From the NCBI GenBank assembly GCA_027559495.1, contig JAMXSV010000003.1, positions 1,922,001-1,986,000 on the forward strand: a stretch of DNA of 64,000 nucleotides. The letters are read 5' to 3'. Positions 12,601-23,137 of the stretch are shown piece after piece. Under the pieces are notes generated by a model, which did not search any database, was not told the origin of the DNA, and was given only the letters and a program-made list of their open reading frames with translations. The position numbers were made by a program, and so were the translations under genes. The number at the start of each line of letters is the position of its first letter. Position 1 is the first letter of the stretch. Origin of the DNA: Aurifilum marmelostoma (Eukaryota > Ascomycota > Sordariomycetes > Diaporthales > Cryphonectriaceae).

Positions 12601-12945
12601 GCCTCTGTTTTAGCCAGCGCCACAAAGCAAGAGCTCGTTTTCTTTTTCGGGTGCTTGTGTCTTGTTTGGGTGTTATTATTAGGCTGAGAAGGATCGCAGG
12701 AGCTGCTGCTGTGACCAAGGCAGGAAGAACCAATCCCAGAACCCCGCGGGTTGCCACGCTTGCACACAGCGAAGCTTCCCTATTTTTACCACGGCCCAAC
12801 GTCAAGCTCCAAGGCTCTCAAGAGACCAACAGAGAAAAAAAAAAAATTCTTCTACGACGTCGTGCACTTCTCTTCTCTTTCGAAATCCAAAACACAACAA
12901 AACGAAAAGGAGCAGCAACTCGGTCGATTGAGCCACCTGCCCACC
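9621..12945. other. 3.3-kb divergent intergenic region
   Basis: This lies between the 5' ends of the vWA gene (-) and the aminotransferase gene (+). No open frame resembles a known protein. It holds an A25 run at 10604-10628, followed by further A-rich sequence to about 10655, and a short CAG repeat near 11252-11264. The last 100 bases before 12946 are A-rich with CT-rich patches, like a fungal leader. Frames between 10900 and 12360 stay open for 100-170 codons in GC-rich sequence. They lack a consistent frame or splice sites, so I do not call them genes. Confidence 0.5.
10604..10628 (+). repeat. A25 homopolymer
   Basis: Twenty-five A followed by interrupted A-rich sequence to about 10655. 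There is no gene next to it and no target-site duplication that I could see to mark it as a retroposed poly-A tail. Confidence 0.85.
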
Positions 12946-15068
12946 ATGTCGAACCCAATCACCGCCACTGTCGGCGCCTTCGTGAACCGCAAGTTCTCGA
13001 TCAACCGCAACACTGGCCAGCCTCGTATCCGTCGCTTCTCCATTGGAGAGCCCAGTGCTACCGGTGAGTCTTGGCCTATCCCCCCCCCCCCCCTTCTGGT
13101 GGGAAGCAGAGCAGAGACGAGATAGGCTCGGCTTGGCTGTCTCAAGCCAAGGCAGAGATTCCTGCCAGTCTGTCGATGCAACCCCCCTCTCTGCCCCTCC
13201 AGACTGCATTGCTGACAATGCTTGTGCTGTACAGAGGCGAGCTCCAAGATCCACAGACAGTTCCGAGCTGCTCATGAGTAAGCATACTGACGACCCGCCC
13301 CGCTGCCATCGTGCCCGGAAAGAAGTCCTCGCCGGGACAGGGAGCACAAGCTGATTACATGGTGATTGCTACAGAGGTCACCTGCCCCATGCTGGTCTCG
13401 ACCCCTCCCGATCGTCCACCGGTGTCGTCTGGTGTACAGAGCGCGCGGGAGAGTTTGGCTTCTTCGAGGAGCCCGAGAAGTGGGCGAACCTGGGTCAGGG
13501 CGCCCCAGAGGTATGAACAGCCAGCGCGCAGAGAGATCAGGAGGAGGACGGTCTAGCTGATCGCACACTCTTCTTGTTGGCAATAGGTCGAAGACGACAT
13601 CGAAGGTTGCTTCGAGCGCCCCACCCACATCGAGATCAAGGTCGCCTCCAGAGAATATGCTCCCACCGCCGGCATCAAGCCCCTGCGCGAGGCTGTCGCT
13701 AAGATGTACAACGAGCACCACCGCAAAGACAAGACCAGCAAGTACACATGGGAGAATGTCGCCATCGTGCCTGGTGGCCGTGCTGGCCTGATTCGTATTG
13801 CTGCGGTCCTCAACCAGGCCTACCTGGGATTCTTCATTCCCGACTACACCGCGTACAACGAGATGTTGTCGCTCTTCCGAAACGTGAGTTGTGCTGTCAC
13901 AGCTGTCGAATCCGCTCGGCCGGTTATACACGAAGAAAGAGGAAGAACCAAAACAACATGATGCCCTGGGCGATGGAAATGATCATGGGCAGTTCAGCTG
14001 ACGTATGGACTCCGATTATTAATAGTTCGCTGCTATCCCCATTCCCCTGCACGAGCAGGACGGATACCACATCCACCCCGACCTCGTAGCTGAGGAGATT
14101 GCACGTGGAACCGGTGTCATTCTGACCTCCAACCCTCGCAACCCCACCGGCCGAGTGGTTCAGAACCCTGAGCTGGCTGAGATCCAGGACATCTGCCGTG
14201 GTCGTGCCACATTCATCAGCGACGAGTTCTACTCTGGCTACAACTACACGAGCGACTGCGACGGCTCGACCATCTCCGCTGCGGTAAGCTTTTGGCTTCT
14301 ACGGGGGCCCTTTGACGCTTCCCCCTGCCCTGCTGGGCCAAAGACTGCGTCTTGGGCTGTCTGTTGTCTGTGGATGTGGACAGAGCTTCGCTGACACCAC
14401 CTACAGGAAAACGTCCAGGACGTCGACGAGGACGACGTGCTCATCATCGACGGCCTGACCAAGCGGTTCCGCCTGCCCGGATGGCGTGTGGCTTGGATTG
14501 TTGGCCCCAAGGAGTTTATCAAGGCCATTGGCAGCTGCGGCTCGTACCTGGACGGCGGCACCAACGCGCCCTTCCAAGAGGCGGCCGTGCCTATGCTGGA
14601 GCCGGAGCTCGTGCGCAAGGAGATGCAGGCGCTCCAGTCGCACTTCCGCATGAAGCGCGACTACGTGGTCGAGAGGCTGCGCAAGATGGGCTTTGTCATC
14701 AAGAGCGTCCCTGACTCGACCTTCTACCTGTGGCTCGACCTCGAGGGTCTGCCTGGCCCCATCAGCGACGGCCTGAACTTCTTCCAGGCGTGTCTGGAGG
14801 AGAGGGTCATCGTGGTGCCGGGCATCTTCTTCGACCTGAACCCGGCGAGGCGCAGGGACCTGTTCGACTCGCCCTGCCACCACTTTGTGCGCTTCTCGTA
14901 CGGCCCCAAGATGGACACCCTGAAGGCCGGCTGTGACGGTATCGAGAGGGTTGTGACCAAGTAAGTGGGAGCCCGGCTTGGCCCTCGCGGGGTCCTGGAA
15001 CACACGCCCTCAGATGGAATGCTAACGGTGTGCACTACAGGTTCCGAAACGCCGAGAGCGAGAAATGA
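12946..15068 (+). CDS. PLP-dependent aminotransferase, class I/II
   Basis: Seven exons: 12946-13063, 13235-13277, 13375-13510, 13587-13883, 14026-14283, 14407-14960 and 15041-15068. All splice phases agree and give 477 residues. The fold-type I signature is complete. SNPRNPTG sits at about 233-240 and the Asp/Tyr pair (SDEFY) at about 263-267. The Schiff-base lysine is in DGLTKRFRLPGWR, about Lys303. A C-terminal HHFVRFSYG carries the likely carboxylate-binding Arg. The substrate cannot be told from the sequence; it is nearest in style to fungal Asp/Ala/Tyr-type aminotransferases. There is no obvious targeting peptide, so it is probably cytosolic. The N-terminal LGQGAPE motif matches the start of the family fold. 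The ATG at 12946 has the good context CCACCATG. Exon 2 is only 43 nt and exon 7 only 28 nt, easily missed by gene callers. Confidence 0.92.
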
Positions 15069-16985
15069 GTTTCGCAGCCATCAGCAATCCAGTAGGGCCC
15101 TTGTTCTGCTTGGTCAGTAGATCGTCACGGATAGAAACAAAAGAGGCGTGCAGACACGAGAAAGATTGCATACATCTCCGGGCCCCTATACAGAATTAGA
15201 AAATAAGAAAAAGAAAGAGAGAGACAGCAGAACAAGAATTCACCCCATGACCTTCCTTCGTCGGCGCACAGCCTGTCTAGGCCCCCACGCACTACCATAG
15301 ATTCCTGAACCCGTGAAACGAGTACGATATCTCACCTGCTGCTGAGGCGTATTCACGAGATGCGTAAGATGGTGTGTGTCGAGTGGCAAATATAAGGGGC
15401 CCCGGAAGGCCGGGGCCAACTTTCACTTTGGCAACTCCCGGAGGGGAGGGATGAAAACAGAAACGCCTCGGCCATATAGTGACGCCACCGTGCTGGACCG
15501 GTACATTCCCCTGGATATATATACGATATATGTAGGGTCCAAGTTCCGTTCATGTGTACATAGCCGTCCGGCTAGATGAATAGTGCCACACTCGCATGAT
15601 GCAGGCGCAGTGTCTAGACCTTGGGGGGGCCGTCTGGGCGGCTCGCCCACAGCGTAGAGGGGGAGCAGCCAATGCTACCACGGATGGTCTCTCCCGAGAA
15701 GGCAGGTAGGTGTGTGCCTGTGTGCGTCTCTAAGTATGTACTCTGATTATCTATGTGTGGGAGGGAAGACGTCTGCCTGGTCGGAAAGAGTGGGAGAGAG
15801 AGCGGGTATTCGCGGCGTCTGGCCTAAACGAACGTATTCGCATTTTCTTGCCCTGTCTTGTTACACGTAGGAGGGCAAAGCCGCAAAGGATGCCAGAAGA
15901 AGAAGGTTGTCTGCCTGGTCCGCTCCTACAGTGGTATTGACATTTCCGAACACATGGTTTTTTTTGTGTTTTGCTTCTGATCAGGTTTGGCATCCAGGCA
16001 TCAAAGAGGAAAAAGGGAACACATCCCCCACGGAGGGCATGATACAAGGCTGTCTACGTGGTTGGCCAGAAAACGAGGTTTTCTTTTTCCCTTAAAAGGA
16101 TCAGTCAAGCAATAACTTGATTCTATCACCAGTGGGGGGGGGAGTGGTGAAGAAGCAGCAGCCCGCGTAGAACATACCACTTCCCCTCTCATTGCTTCTC
16201 CTCAACATATTGCTTGGACGTGTAAGTATCTCATCGTAGTAGACGGACGGACGGTATGGCAGCACCGGCCAGCCATCTTCACCGAGTGCATGAGACTCAT
16301 TGCGATCCAACCCGAGTATCGCCACCTGAAAGGCAACGACAAGCATCGCAATTCTTGGACGGGTTCCGTGTTTGATGTGTCCTTGTACTTTACAAAACCC
16401 CCCATGCGAATGGACTACTGCTTACAGACAGTCAAGCAGACCAAGCAATGCTGCATGCACCCCTGACAGCGCCGGAATACGGGTCGATCCCCAGATCGAG
16501 GGACGACCCCGCGATGGCCTCATCTCGCTCGGAGATTACGAACCTGTTTTTTTTTTTTTTTTTTTACCTCCACAGCAGCATGGCCTTCGGAACAAAATAA
16601 AAAAATTTGCTGGAACGAATACAGGGAGAGAGGGAGAAAGAGGCCGCTTTTGTGCCGCAGTGGGGAGGAAAAGCTCGGGCCAGCAGCAGCAACTCACTAT
16701 CTTAAGCCCTGTAGAGTGAGAAAGTGACAGGGGAGGGGGCCCTGTTCATCCCGCCCGCGATCCGTTTTCTTTCCAGGGATCTTTTTTCTTTTCCCACTCG
16801 AGACCTCGATTGAGATTCTGGTATTGAGCGAAGATAGGACCGTAGCTGCGCTGAGAGAGGAGAACCGGCAGGAAGAAAAGCAAGAAAAGAAAAGAAAAAA
16901 GGGTTTGCAATTGAGGATCAATTGATCTCCGACCGGAAAAAGTATCAAGCATATCAAACAAAGAGGCACAGGAAGGACAAGAGGG
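15069..16985. other. Intergenic region between two + strand genes
   Basis: It holds the 3' flank of the aminotransferase and the promoter of the next gene. A T19 run lies at 16547-16565. The last 250 bases are A/G-rich. No gene is supported. Confidence 0.6.
16547..16565 (+). repeat. T19 homopolymer
   Basis: Nineteen consecutive T about 420 bases before the start of the small mitochondrial-type gene. Confidence 0.85.
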
Positions 16986-17862
16986 ATGATTCCAACAGGC
17001 CACCGCCATAACAGAGCCCTAACGACCACCACAGCGCTGCGCCAGCTCCTACGGCCCGCGAGAGCCTCATCGCCCTCGACACACCTTACCCACCTGAGCA
17101 GCAACAGTCCAGCACGAACACTACCACCACCACCACCATCATCGTCGTCTTCCTTCTCCTCCTGGCACCCGGCACGCCTGCCCCTCGCCCCCCTCTCCCC
17201 CGCGGCAGGCTCCTCGACGACAGCACCACCTCCCGCGACGACCACTAGCGCAGCCGATCCCCCCCAGCAGGAGCGCCTCGATGGCCACCCCCGCGAGCAC
17301 GCCACCGGGCGGGTCGAGCACACAACCGACAGGCCCCAGCCCGGGGACCAATCACGAGCCCGCCCCCGGCACCAGCCCTGGTGCTGCGGCCGCGGCCGCG
17401 GCTGCTGCACAGGGCGCACATGCTGCCGCCGCTGGAGCAGAGGGTCGTGGTGGTGGTGGTAGCAGCGGTGGGACCCACAGCGGTGCTGATAGGAGGAACC
17501 ACGGCGGCGCTGGCGGGACCACCTCGGCCGCAGGAGGAGGAGCAGCAGTAGCAACAGCAGCTCCAGAAGCCGAAGCAGATACGACGGGGACAGCAGCAGC
17601 GGCAGCAGCGACCACCCCAGCGCTACCAGCGCCTGGGGAGGGCGAAAAGGCCACGACCCTCGAGGTGAACGGGCAGTCCATCGCGCTCGATCACATGGGC
17701 CCCATGGTGGTCAACAGAGACGGGACCATCTCGCGTATCGGGAACTGGGGCGAGATGAGCGAGATAGAGAGGTCGAACACGCTGCGGATCCTGGGCAAGA
17801 GAAACCAGCTGCGGCTGGCCGCCCTCAGGGGCAGCGACGCAGAAGGGCAGGGGCAAGGGTGA
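16986..17862 (+). CDS. Small, probably mitochondrial fungal protein; reading frame interrupted
   Basis: Two overlapping open frames appear to form one gene. Frame A starts at the ATG at 16986. It reads an Arg/Ser/Thr-rich, acid-poor N terminus (RALTTTTALRQLLRPARASS) that looks like a mitochondrial presequence. Frame B is open from 17098 and contains an ATG at 17281. It ends at 17862 with a compact conserved-looking end: NGQSIALDHMGPMVVN, then ERSNTLRILGKRNQLRLAAL. That C terminus resembles small fungal and plant mitochondrial proteins of unknown role. The middle is an Ala/Gly/Thr-rich linker. Dropping one base joins A to B; the C7 run at 17259-17265 is a natural place. Without a frameshift the product would be the 193 residues from 17281, lacking a presequence. 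A missed intron is possible but I found no good donor-acceptor pair. Confidence 0.6.
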
Positions 17863-18433
17863 CTGTTGTTGTAGGGGCCTGCCCCTGATTGATAAGGTAG
17901 ACAAGAGGAGACAAGGGGTTTGGTGGTACAGGCTCAAGCTGCCGTGGCGGGGAAATGTATGCTGCTCCCTGCGGCTGTTGAGTATCGTAGCTGAGTGCCA
18001 AGCCTAGTTGCGAATAACATCGCTGAATCATCCCACAACTTCGACGTTTAAGAAACACTGTGTGGTTCCACAACAATCTTTACAGCAGCAGTGTACGTAG
18101 CGAGGAGCCGACAGTCAAAAGTGTTACTGTGAGTCTTGTTGAGGAGGAATTGTCCATGAATTCAGGACATCCTCAGAAAATTCGTTGTCATTTGGGGGGA
18201 AAAAATCGTGGGCATATACGGATGCGATCCACTATACTGCTGCCACCATCCTCAGCAAAAGAACTCCTGATCCCACTTCACAAGGCCATATTGCCATCCC
18301 CGGCCCCATCTCGCAAGTCCCATCCCGATAACGCCTGTAATGCACCCGGGAGCACGGATATCATGAGCCCTAGTGTGTTGTAGAGCGAGAACCAAATCAA
18401 GAACGAACAATTATCATCCAGGAGCCACCCGGG
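17863..18433. other. Intergenic region between convergent genes
   Basis: 3' flanks of the small mitochondrial-type gene (+) and the bZIP gene (-). I see no gene or clear repeat in it. Confidence 0.6.
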
Positions 18434-20314
18434 CTATGAGCTCTTCCCCTTGCCCTTGGTGCGTTCAGACTCATTGCCGTTTCCGAGCTCGACCTTGATC
18501 TCGTCCTTGGTCCCGCCGCTCATCTTGGTCACATCATCCTTGATGTCACTGCCGTCGTTCTTCTCCAGGATGAGCTTCTTGAGCCATTGGTTCTCGGTCT
18601 CGAGCTGTGAGATCTTGGCCTCGAGCTGCGACACCTTGTCGCTCATCTCCTTGGCGCTCTTCTCGAGGGCCTGCTCCCGCTGCTTCTTCTTAACCCGGAA
18701 GCGGGCGCTGGCTGCTGTGTTCCGGCGACGCTTGTCCTCCTCTGCCGCCATCCTCGACGCCTCCTCGATGTTCAGGGCGCGGGTGTTGACCTGCGGCTCA
18801 GTGCCGCGGCGCTTGTCCGATGCCTTGGGTTGGGCGACGGCATGGTGGGCGAAGGACGCATGCTGGTGAGGGACAGGAGGATACGCGTTGCTCGGGCTCG
18901 GCTGGAGAGGCTGCAGGCCGATGCTGTCGGAAAAGTTGCCGTTTATTGGGGAGTATGTGTTGTTGAAGTCGCTGAAGCCAAAGTCTGCTGCACGACGAGC
19001 CATCATGCCATGATTAGCCTATGTACAAGTGGGGTTTCTTTCTTCTTGCTTCGGCGGACAGGTGCTAGGCAGTTGGAAGGTCATGGGTGACGAGAGGATG
19101 GATATCAAAGGCGCCACTAAGGCCAGTCGGTATTATTGTTTTGATATCGACCATGACGGGCATTTCAAGAAGGGGGGGGGGGGGATGCGGCGCCTCAATG
19201 CTAGGGATAGGGGAGGTGAGGGCATCGATCGGGTGGCCGGTTTGGACGGGATGAAGTCACGGGGTATTGCACCATCGACTGCTAGGATGGCGGGTGCATA
19301 ATGGGCGCTACCACACCCCCTCCCATGGCACGCTCCCACCCCAACCTTTGCCGGGATGCACATGTCCTTGCATCTGGCCAAGAGCCTGTCCCAATGAGAG
19401 GGCCGGAAAATGGCGTAACACAGTAGCAGAAGCAGGAGTAGGGTGGGGGGAAGGGGTTGGCTGCTGGTTTGCCTTTCGGATAGGGATGTGCCATCCGGCC
19501 TTCCAACAGATGAGATGGTTACTCTCTCTATTGGAGGTTTTCTCTCTCTCTCTCTCTCTCTTCCTCTCATCACAAGCCAGGGGGATTCAATCCTCGCCTG
19601 TCACCTCTCTTTTGAGGGTGATTCTTGGAGAAAATCCGAGAGAGAGCAAACAGCCAATGACTGAACGCATGGCCGGCCCCGAAAAGAGGGGAAAAAACAG
19701 ATGCATTGACATTGAGCCAATGAAGCACCCAACCAAACCGGACTCGAGACGCTTGCCTCTCCGTCTTTGGCTCGCCGGGTTCAGTGGCCCGAACACGGCT
19801 TCAGAAGAAGTTGAACTTCCGGACGTAGGAGCCCGTGCCATGCCGGTGACGCCCCAGAAGAGCCGCCTCACACCGCAATACGCAATATTACGCACGGTGA
19901 CAGCCGAGCCTGACAGCCACATGCAGCCCAAGACGGCCATGGCTGAGATGTGACGAGGTGAGGAAGCACAGCAAGGAGCGCAACAAAGCAACCAGATACG
20001 ACGGAGAAAATACCGAGCAACTTACCAGAACCTAAGCCGAAGTCCATTGATGAAAACTCGCCAACCATGGATGTCGCTGAGGTCGGCTCGACAGGCTTCG
20101 TAGACGGTGCGGAGTCGGCATTGGGCTTGAAGTCCCGTCTGATGCCCTCGTCGAAATCGAAGAAATCCTGGTTCGTGAAGAGATCCAGACCTTCTGGGTT
20201 CTCAAGACCGCTGAAGTCCTCCTGCGGCTCGTTGGCGTTGATCGTGTTGAGGTGCCCCTCGCGCATGAACTGAACGAGGTCGAGGTTCGTCGCCCGGTTG
20301 TTGAAGTTGGCCAT
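18434..20314 (-). CDS. cys-3: bZIP transcription factor, CYS3/MetR-type sulfur regulator
   Basis: Two exons: 20314-20026 and 18987-18434, giving 280 residues. The N terminus (LDLVQFMREGHLN) and the segment SADFGFSDFNNTYSPIN read on smoothly across the splice. The bZIP domain is at about 179-240. Its basic region is EEDKRRRNTAASARFRVKKK, followed by a leucine zipper with SQLEAKISQLETENQWLKKL. The NTAASARFR core and the KKKQREQALEKSAKEM linker are the hallmark of Neurospora CYS3 and Aspergillus MetR, which activate sulfate uptake and assimilation and act in the nucleus. The tail is Lys/Glu/Gly-rich. Donor GTAAGT and acceptor GTGCAG are good, but the intron is 1,038 nt, very long for this lineage. 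An alternative promoter or small exon inside it is possible. The family call is strong; the orthology is inferred from motifs. Confidence 0.85.
19541..19560 (+). repeat. (TC)10 microsatellite
   Basis: Ten TC units inside the long intron of the bZIP gene; (GA)10 on the transcribed strand. Confidence 0.9.
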
Positions 20315-22670
20315 CTTGAAAATGTCGCTGGCGTCGGCTTCGTCGTCGTCCCAATTCTCCGGACAATGATAAACAGTACTTCAGTACTTGAGACCTTTCG
20401 TAGTCGAGAAAGCCGTCGGCAAAGATAAGTCGTCGGCTTCTTGGTGGTGGGCTGGTGCGGGTGCAGCAGTCTTTTCAAGGCCCTGTCGTGGGTATATAGT
20501 ACTCTGGATGTGGTGAGGTTGCGCGAGATGGTCACACTCCTTTCGTACAGCTGTTGAGTTGACGTAGATCTGGAGGTTGAGAGTGATCTTCTGATGTCGT
20601 CGTCCTAACAGAAGAACGGGTGTTGAACCGAAGACTGGTGACTGAATTGAATCGAGTCGGTTGAAGAAAAAAAAACCCTTCCTAGTGTGCTTTTCTTTAG
20701 GGCCGAGCAGCGTCTCCGGCAGCGCTGCCAAGCGTCATGCGGTATTGGTGATCGATATGAGTCGTGACAGAAAAGGGCGCAACACAGCTTAACGACAGGC
20801 GCTGTGCTGTTCCCAAACCCTATTCTTTGTGCTCGTATGGGCGTCGCAGTGTCGATGACTGGACAAGATGCTGGAAGATTGAATGCCTCTCTCTGGTGTG
20901 GGTTGAGAGGAGAACAAGTCTGTGGTTCTTCAGGTCTGTTAATGGGGGGGGAGGGATCCGGAATAGATTGCTGGCGAGACTTGTTCCGGGGGGAGGGGAA
21001 GGCGACTGATGAGGGTGAAAGAAACCAACTGGGCCGGATGATCCAGGGCCTTGGCCGGGTGCGGAGTGGATGTGAGTGGGCGTATCCCGGGTGGTGTGGA
21101 GGAGGATGGAGCCTTGCCCCACGCTAATCGTAATGGAAAACTGCAGGTGCGAGTGGGCTTGGCGAGTTTAGTACCACGCTGGTGGCACGGGCGGCATAGT
21201 TGCTACAGAACAATAGTATCAATCAACCAGTGCTTGCCCACTGGGACAAGGAGTGCAAAGGAGATGGGGCAGGGACCAACCCGCCCGCCTGGCCCGCCTG
21301 ACAACGCCTGGCCAGCCCGCAAAAACCCGCTGCAGAAGTCCAGCGCTTTGCCCTGGAGAGCAGGAAAAGAGAGAGGAAAGAAGAAGAAAAAAAACACCTC
21401 AGCGAGGATAGGCAGGGACGGGTGTGGCAACCCCCTCCCTGTGACAAGATCTGGGCCGCTGAGTCGCCAGGTCTCCTCACCACAATTGCCCCACCATCAG
21501 ACCAGGTTCCCACTGCTCGTAACTCCTTGCGTCTCCTTTTCGGCGCAGCAAGTCTGGTTTCATTTTCTGATGAGACTGACGACAGCATGAGCATGGATCT
21601 TTTTTTTCTTTTTCTTCTTTTGTCCTGTTCTTGCCTTTCTTACTCACATTAATGACTTACATATATTGACCCAGAAATACAGGCAAAAGAGATAGGAGAA
21701 GAGCCACACAACAGGATGCAGACCCCCCTCCCCTGTAGAACAAGGCTCCCAAGCCACGCGGCATGGTTTACACCCTCTCCTTTCTTTGCGCTTTTTCCCT
21801 TTCGCTCCACCGATCCTTTGATAAGTCTCTTGTCCACCGGCTGTCGCCATTCTCGACCCTGTTCCTACTGGGCCTTGTGACTAAAGTACTTGTGTGTGTG
21901 TGTCTATACGCCCTTCGGGAGTGCTCATAATCACAACATGATACTACATACTAGTCCGCCATTGTGACAGGAGCTGACCCAACAGGATGAACAAATACCA
22001 CTGACAGGCTGCTCGCTAACCAGTAGTTTGTGCATGCAGCTTATCTTTTGTGCTTGCTTTCTGACAGGGTCATCATGCAGGCAAGCTGCAGGAAAGCTGC
22101 AAGCTCCTCCTCACCCACCTTGCCTTCTGCTCCTATCAGGTCACCCAGCACATCGGCCATGGGTTCTTGCATGCTGCCGATTTCAAGGGTCCTCTTACCA
22201 CATCGAGTATCCCCCCGAGCTTCCGGAATTCCGGTGCAGTGCACCACTACAGATGAGGAGAACCGGAGAGGCAGCATGACGATGTCCAAGATCGGTGCAT
22301 CGGGATTCCATTCTGGCCGCCACCCAGCACAGCATAGCATGCTTCAGCAACACAAAGTGTTTTCTGTGGTGATGATTCCAATGCTGCAGACAATGTGGTC
22401 CACTTGCTCGATATAACCGAGACAGTTTATCCGCCCAAAGGATTGATTCATCCCCACAGAGAAACCAGGACAGTCGCTTTTGTACCGCTTGATTACTATT
22501 CCAGGAGCCCACTTGATGCTTCATGCAGTACTGCTTTTGTGCTAGCAGATGCAGCATCACGGTGACAAAGCAGGACAGCTTAGAAATTCATCTCTCAATC
22601 CTTCTCTCCACAGTCTTTGCCAGTTTGGAGCTGGTCAGATCTCAACTACAGATGCTTGCAGCAGTGCAGC

Positions 22671-22705
22671 TGTGTGTGTGTGTGTGTGTCTGTGTCTGTG
22701 TGTGT
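22671..22705 (+). repeat. TG-rich microsatellite
   Basis: About nine uninterrupted TG units followed by TGTC and TGTG variants, in the bZIP-CHL4 intergenic region. Confidence 0.85.
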
Positions 22706-22959
22706 TGGCAGCGACACCGTCATCGGCCACCGAAGAGCTGACAAATGTGAAAATACAATCCAGGCGCTAAGCCCAAAGCAGGTCTGGCTCGGCATTGGCC
22801 ATGGCCTGGGGCTTTTGGCAGGTCTGGGCAGGTAATTTTGAGCCTTGACTAGCCGACCACAATGCCGAGCAGTACTGTACCCTGTTCTGCCTGTCAGCGC
22901 CTGTGTACCTATTCCTCACCAGGATCAGGCTGGCATGTGTCAGAGGGGGGATCGCGTCG

Positions 22960-22965
22960 ACGCGT
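22960..22965 (+). promoter_or_regulatory. ACGCGT (MCB-like) site before CHL4
   Basis: A perfect MluI-box core about 173 bases before the CHL4 start. MBF binds ACGCGT and drives G1/S genes in yeasts. A six-base site is expected many times in 64 kb by chance, so this is only suggestive. Confidence 0.25.
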
Positions 22966-23137
22966 CTCCCAAGTGATTCTATCACCAGATGTGAGGACAG
23001 GGGTCTATGCGAAAGCAACCATGCTTATTCAGTCTACACTACCATTGTCGAACCTCGATTGATACAGGCAACCAGATGATAGCCCCAGATCCACCGCATT
23101 GATGCCATCTCTTTCACCATAGACCTGCATCCACACA

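Larger units (their letters stand above)
20315..23137. other. 2.8-kb divergent intergenic region
   Basis: This lies between the 5' ends of the bZIP gene (-) and CHL4 (+). It holds a TG microsatellite at about 22671-22705 and an ACGCGT at 22960-22965. Several ATGs lie in the presumed leader of the bZIP gene (for example on the minus strand at about 20527), so upstream frames may exist if transcription starts that far out. No separate gene is supported. Confidence 0.55.

Noticed and set aside
16697..17554. 285-codon minus-strand frame
   Set aside because: Low-complexity Arg/His/Leu translation opposite the small mitochondrial-type gene; a shadow of GC-rich coding sequence.
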